A DNA stretch of 64,000 bases from Streptomyces sp. NBC_01233 (GTDB taxonomy: Bacteria; Actinomycetota; Actinomycetes; Streptomycetales; Streptomycetaceae). Positions 61,380 to 64,000 of the stretch are shown in pieces; position 1 is the first letter of the stretch, and the number at the start of each line of letters is the position of its first letter. The stretch lies in assembly GCF_035989305.1 (NCBI RefSeq), contig NZ_CP108514.1, positions 2,914,501-2,978,500 on the forward strand, given 5' to 3'. The notes under the pieces are model-generated. The model was not told where the DNA came from. It was given only the letters and a program-made list of their open reading frames with translations, and did not search any database. A program made the translations under genes and the position numbers.

Positions 61380-62624
61380 GTGACGACGGCATCCCGGCGG
61401 TGGTTCGGTGGGCGGGACGAGAGTCGGCGGGCGGATGCGCAGGCGGCGAAAGATGCCGCCGCCGCCGCGTTCTACGAGCTGGATACGGCACAGCGGGATC
61501 TGCGGATCTCGATCGAGACGATCGCCGCGGCGGACGGGTCGCCCGCCGCGCGGCAGGCGACCGAGGGGTTCGCCGCGCTCGGGCAGCGGATCGACCAGGT
61601 CAGTCATGTCTACATCGAGGCGGTCGACGCGCACGATCTGGACCGGCCCGAGCTGGAGGGTTCCGTGGCGACGCGGGCCCGGGAGGAGCTGACGCGGGCG
61701 CGCGACGAGTTGGTGCGGGTCAAGGGGGAGCTGGACCGGTTCGCGCAGGGGCTGCAGCCGCTGCTGGACAAGGCCGAGACGCAGCTCGCCCGGATCGCGC
61801 CGGCCCGGGAGCGGGCCAGGGCCGCGCTGATCGGAGCCAGTGACGCGCTGGACGCCGTACGGGCCAAGGGCATGCGGGCCGATGATCTGGCGGCGCGGCT
61901 GGCGGCGCTCGGTCCGGAGCTGACCAAGCTGAACCAGGGCGCGGCGCAGCACGGGGTGCAGGAGACGGTGCAGCGCGCCGACCGGATCCTGCGCGACGCG
62001 GAGGCGATACGGGCCGAGGTGGCGCGGTTGCCGGAGCGGGCGGCGGAGATCGACCGGCGGCTGGTGAGCCTGCGGACGCGGGCGCAGGCCTTGCGCAACC
62101 GGGCGGACCGGGTGGATCCGGTGCTGAGCGAGTTGCGCCGGCGGTTCAGTGCGGCGTGCTGGCAGGACCTGCAGCACGTTCCGGACCAGGCGGTACGGGA
62201 CGTCGCCGAGGCGGAGGACCGGCTCAAGGAGGCCGGCCGGGCGCGGGACGAGCAGCGTTGGGCGGACGTGGGGGTGCTGATCGAGGCGGTCCGCGGCTCG
62301 CTGGACGCGACGGACGAGGCGGTGTCGGCGGCCCAGGACCGGCTGACGCGGTTGGAGGCGGTGGCACGGGATCCGCAGGCGGAGGTGGACCGGACCCGGT
62401 TCGCGATCCGGGACGCGCAGCGGCTGGCGATGGCGGGCCGCAGTGTGCCGGATCCGCGGCATGCGCGGCCGCTGGACGATGCGGTGGCGCGGGTGGGCCG
62501 GGCGCTGGAGGGGCTGGAGGGCCGGCACCCCGACTACTGGGCGTTCCTCCATGAGATGGAGGACGTGCGGGCGGCCGTGAACCGGGTGGTGAGCGGGATC
62601 CGGGCCGAGCGCGGGCAGGGCTAG
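61380..62624 (+). CDS. Coiled-coil protein of unknown function
   Basis: The 414 residues are almost entirely charged helix: AREELTRARDELVRVKGELD, AEIDRRLVSLRTRAQALRNR and AEAEDRLKEAGRARDEQRWA show long heptad patterns. There is no signal peptide or membrane segment, so it is cytosolic. Relatives are conserved in Streptomyces without a known role; a structural or polar-assembly function would fit coiled coils. The GTG at 61380 follows GGAGAGGG. An open frame continues upstream through the tRNA but is not coding. Confidence 0.75.
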   Translation: MTTASRRWFGGRDESRRADAQAAKDAAAAAFYELDTAQRDLRISIETIAAADGSPAARQATEGFAALGQRIDQVSHVYIEAVDAHDLDRPELEGSVATRAREELTRARDELVRVKGELDRFAQGLQPLLDKAETQLARIAPARERARAALIGASDALDAVRAKGMRADDLAARLAALGPELTKLNQGAAQHGVQETVQRADRILRDAEAIRAEVARLPERAAEIDRRLVSLRTRAQALRNRADRVDPVLSELRRRFSAACWQDLQHVPDQAVRDVAEAEDRLKEAGRARDEQRWADVGVLIEAVRGSLDATDEAVSAAQDRLTRLEAVARDPQAEVDRTRFAIRDAQRLAMAGRSVPDPRHARPLDDAVARVGRALEGLEGRHPDYWAFLHEMEDVRAAVNRVVSGIRAERGQG

Positions 62625-62696
62625 CGGACGGGACGGGCATGCGTGTCGGGCGGTGTGAGCCCGGTGAGCCCGGCCTGATCCGCGCGGCAACGCCGG

Positions 62697-62748
62697 CCGG
62701 TCCGGAAGGGGCCCCCGTTTGTCCGGTCCGGAAGCGGCCCCGTTTGTT
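62697..62748. repeat. Direct repeat of about 25 bp
   Basis: CCGGTCCGGAAGGGGCCCCC...GTTTGT is followed at once by a second imperfect copy, CCGGTCCGGAAGCGGCCCCG...TTTGT, in the leader of the DUF4383 gene. Confidence 0.7.
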
Positions 62749-62806
62749 TCGTGGCCTCCGGCGGCGGATGCTGGGAGGTGCCGGGAACGGAGCAGAGGAG
62801 GGCACC

Positions 62807-63556
62807 ATGGCTGCCCACATCTTCCACAAGCCTCGTACGACAGCGCGCACGACAGCGGCCCGGGAACCGGGGCCGTACGTGGCGCATGCGGCGTACGGGT
62901 GCACCGAGCCGCATGAGCACTACGCGCCCTACATCGCTCACGAGCCCGATCCCGATGCCCCGGCTCCGCCGCGCTTCGCCGACACGGTCTCCCGACGCAT
63001 GCAGCGCGCGCTGCATCCGGTCAACGCGCGGCTCGACGATCATCTGCCCACGGACCACAAGCTCAGCAAGGTGTACCGGGTCGGGGCGGGTCTGACGGGC
63101 CTGCTCCTGGTGGTGTTCGGGATCCTGGGGCTGATCGATCAGATCGGGTTCTTCGACACCGGTGGGGACACGGTGCTCGCGCTCAACACCAACGGGGCGC
63201 TGAGCGTCCTGTCGATCTGCATCGGTGCGCTGCTGTTCTTCGGGATGGTGGTGGGCGGCACCTTCGCCTCGACCCTGAACATCGTGCTGGGCGTGCTGTT
63301 CATCGCGAGCGGGTTCGTGAATCTGGCGCTGCTGGACACGGAGCTGAACTTCCTGGCCTTCGAGATCCAGAACGTGCTGTTCAGCTTCGTCGTGGGCGTG
63401 ATGCTGATGTGGTTCGGGATGTACGGGCGGGTGGGCAGCGCCCTGCCGCACGACAATCCGTACTGGCGTGCCCGCCACCCCGAGCAGGCGGCCCGGGAGG
63501 ACCGGGCGGGGCGCACTCGGGGGCGGGCACCCGTAGTGCACGGCCGCTGTCCGTAG
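62807..63556 (+). CDS. DUF4383 membrane protein
   Basis: The 249 residues have a hydrophilic, His/Pro-rich N-terminus (about 80) and then four membrane helices with the DUF4383 pattern: KVYRVGAGLTGLLLVVFGIL, LSVLSICIGALLFFGMVVG, ASTLNIVLGVLFIASGFVNL and LFSFVVGVMLMWFGMYGRVG. The function is unknown. GAGGAGGG before ATG 62807 fixes the start. Confidence 0.8.
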   Translation: MAAHIFHKPRTTARTTAAREPGPYVAHAAYGCTEPHEHYAPYIAHEPDPDAPAPPRFADTVSRRMQRALHPVNARLDDHLPTDHKLSKVYRVGAGLTGLLLVVFGILGLIDQIGFFDTGGDTVLALNTNGALSVLSICIGALLFFGMVVGGTFASTLNIVLGVLFIASGFVNLALLDTELNFLAFEIQNVLFSFVVGVMLMWFGMYGRVGSALPHDNPYWRARHPEQAAREDRAGRTRGRAPVVHGRCP

Positions 63557-63599
63557 CCGCGCGGTACGCAGGCCGCTGTCCGTAGCCGCGCGGTACGTA
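63542..63599. repeat. 29-bp tandem duplication
   Basis: GGCCGCTGTCCGTAGCCGCG then CGGTACGCA occurs twice head to tail (63542-63570 and 63571-63599). The first copy contains the last codons and stop of the DUF4383 gene, so the 3' end of that gene has been duplicated. Confidence 0.8.
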
Positions 63600-63633
63600 G
63601 CGCGCGGTAGCCGGGCGCGCTTAGCCTGTGCGC

Positions 63634-63849
63634 ATGCCTCGATACGAATACCGCTGCCGGACCTGCGACGACACCTTTGAGGTCAGCCGGCCCATGGCGG
63701 AGTCCTCCGCGCCCGCCGACTGCCCCTCCGGGCACGCCGACACCGTCAAGCTGCTGTCCGCCGTCGCCGTCGGCGGGACCAGCAGTGCCCCCGCGCCCGC
63801 CCGGGCGGCGGGCGGCGGAGGCTGCTGCGGTGGCGGCGGCTGCGGCTGA
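63634..63849 (+). CDS. FmdB-family zinc-ribbon protein
   Basis: The 71 residues begin MPRYEYRCRTCDDTFEVSRP, the FmdB zinc-ribbon start (C8, C11). A CPSGH motif supplies further ligands. A C-terminal GGGGCCGGGGCG tail is typical of Streptomyces members. The role is regulatory or unknown. Confidence 0.85.
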   Translation: MPRYEYRCRTCDDTFEVSRPMAESSAPADCPSGHADTVKLLSAVAVGGTSSAPAPARAAGGGGCCGGGGCG

Positions 63850-63878
63850 GATCGAGCCGGCGCCGAAGCCCGGGCGCC

Positions 63879-64000
63879 CTAGCGCTTGCGCGAGAGGGTG
63901 AGGCCGTCGGAGACCGCCAGCAGGACGGACTCCATGCGCGGGTCCGCAGCGACGTGCTCGTTGTAGGCGCGGACGCCCGCGGCCGCGCCCGTGGCCGACT
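63879..64000 (-). CDS. O-methyltransferase, C-terminal part (runs off the window)
   Basis: Minus-strand reading from the window edge gives GVRAYNEHVAADPRMESVLL then AVSDGLTLSRKR and a TAG at 63879-63881. This is the usual end of caffeoyl-CoA-type SAM-dependent O-methyltransferases of actinobacteria. Only about 39 residues are in the window. Confidence 0.7.
   Translation of the reverse strand, partial: SATGAAAGVRAYNEHVAADPRMESVLLAVSDGLTLSRKR

Noticed and set aside
60288..62624. 778-residue open frame running from the tra remnant through the tRNA into the coiled-coil gene
   Set aside because: It crosses an integrase in another frame, a terminator and a tRNA. Only 60336-60842 and 61380-62624 are real.

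Overview
The window reads as chromosomal Streptomyces DNA. It is very GC-rich, with GTG and TTG starts and tightly overlapping operons. It carries familiar Streptomyces families: three Hanks-type kinases, an XRE/DUF397 pair, an SCO2322-type protein, DUF2277, a CYP125-like P450, an ECF sigma factor and a scar of an actinomycete integrative conjugative element (AICE). All calls come from reading the sequence; no search was run.

Layout. Positions 1-2,580 are a lower-GC accessory patch: an MFS exporter and a cupin gene lying between two transposase fragments. A steroid/acyl-CoA catabolic gene set is spread over the next 41 kb: SDR, Zn-alcohol dehydrogenase and MaoC hydratase (2.6-5.5 kb), SCP-x thiolase and a fused two-domain acyl-CoA dehydrogenase (7.8-11.2 kb), an LLM oxidoreductase (20.4 kb), a KstR-like TetR regulator (28.8 kb), ferredoxin, aldehyde dehydrogenase and MBL protein (30.2-33.1 kb), and a divergent FadA5-like thiolase and CYP125-like P450 (40.5-43.2 kb). 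Seven 14-bp sites fit the mycobacterial KstR pattern TnnAACnnGTTnnA fully or with one mismatch and sit before these genes. A second inverted repeat, CTGAC-N5-GTCAG, occurs at four of the promoters.

Between these blocks lie an ECF sigma operon (6.2 kb), three tandem Ser/Thr kinases (11.3-16.2 kb), a cell-wall amidase, and a glycosyltransferase, methyltransferase and alpha-toroid operon (23.6-26.8 kb). An IscB (OMEGA) element at 27.1-28.8 kb carries an RNA-guided nuclease gene with a structured 5' region that is probably its omegaRNA. It sits just upstream of the kstR-like gene and separates it from the nearest KstR-type operator. Positions 33.2-39.7 kb hold a cobalamin riboswitch followed by a secreted alpha-toroid protein, a second exported protein and a complete ECF transporter (T, A-A', S), which reads as a vitamin B12 uptake operon.

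The right third is mixed housekeeping and cell-surface material: a GT87/PAP2 fusion, a MhuD-like heme-degrading enzyme, an MFS-MarR fusion, a HAD phosphatase, a GDT1-family manganese exporter behind a yybP-ykoY riboswitch, a secreted HNH nuclease, a PhoD-type phosphatase, a DedA protein and the 24-residue ribosomal protein bL37. Positions 58-61.3 kb are a decayed integration site: a conjugative tra fragment is fused to an integrase fragment beside tRNA-Val(UAC). The window ends inside an O-methyltransferase gene.
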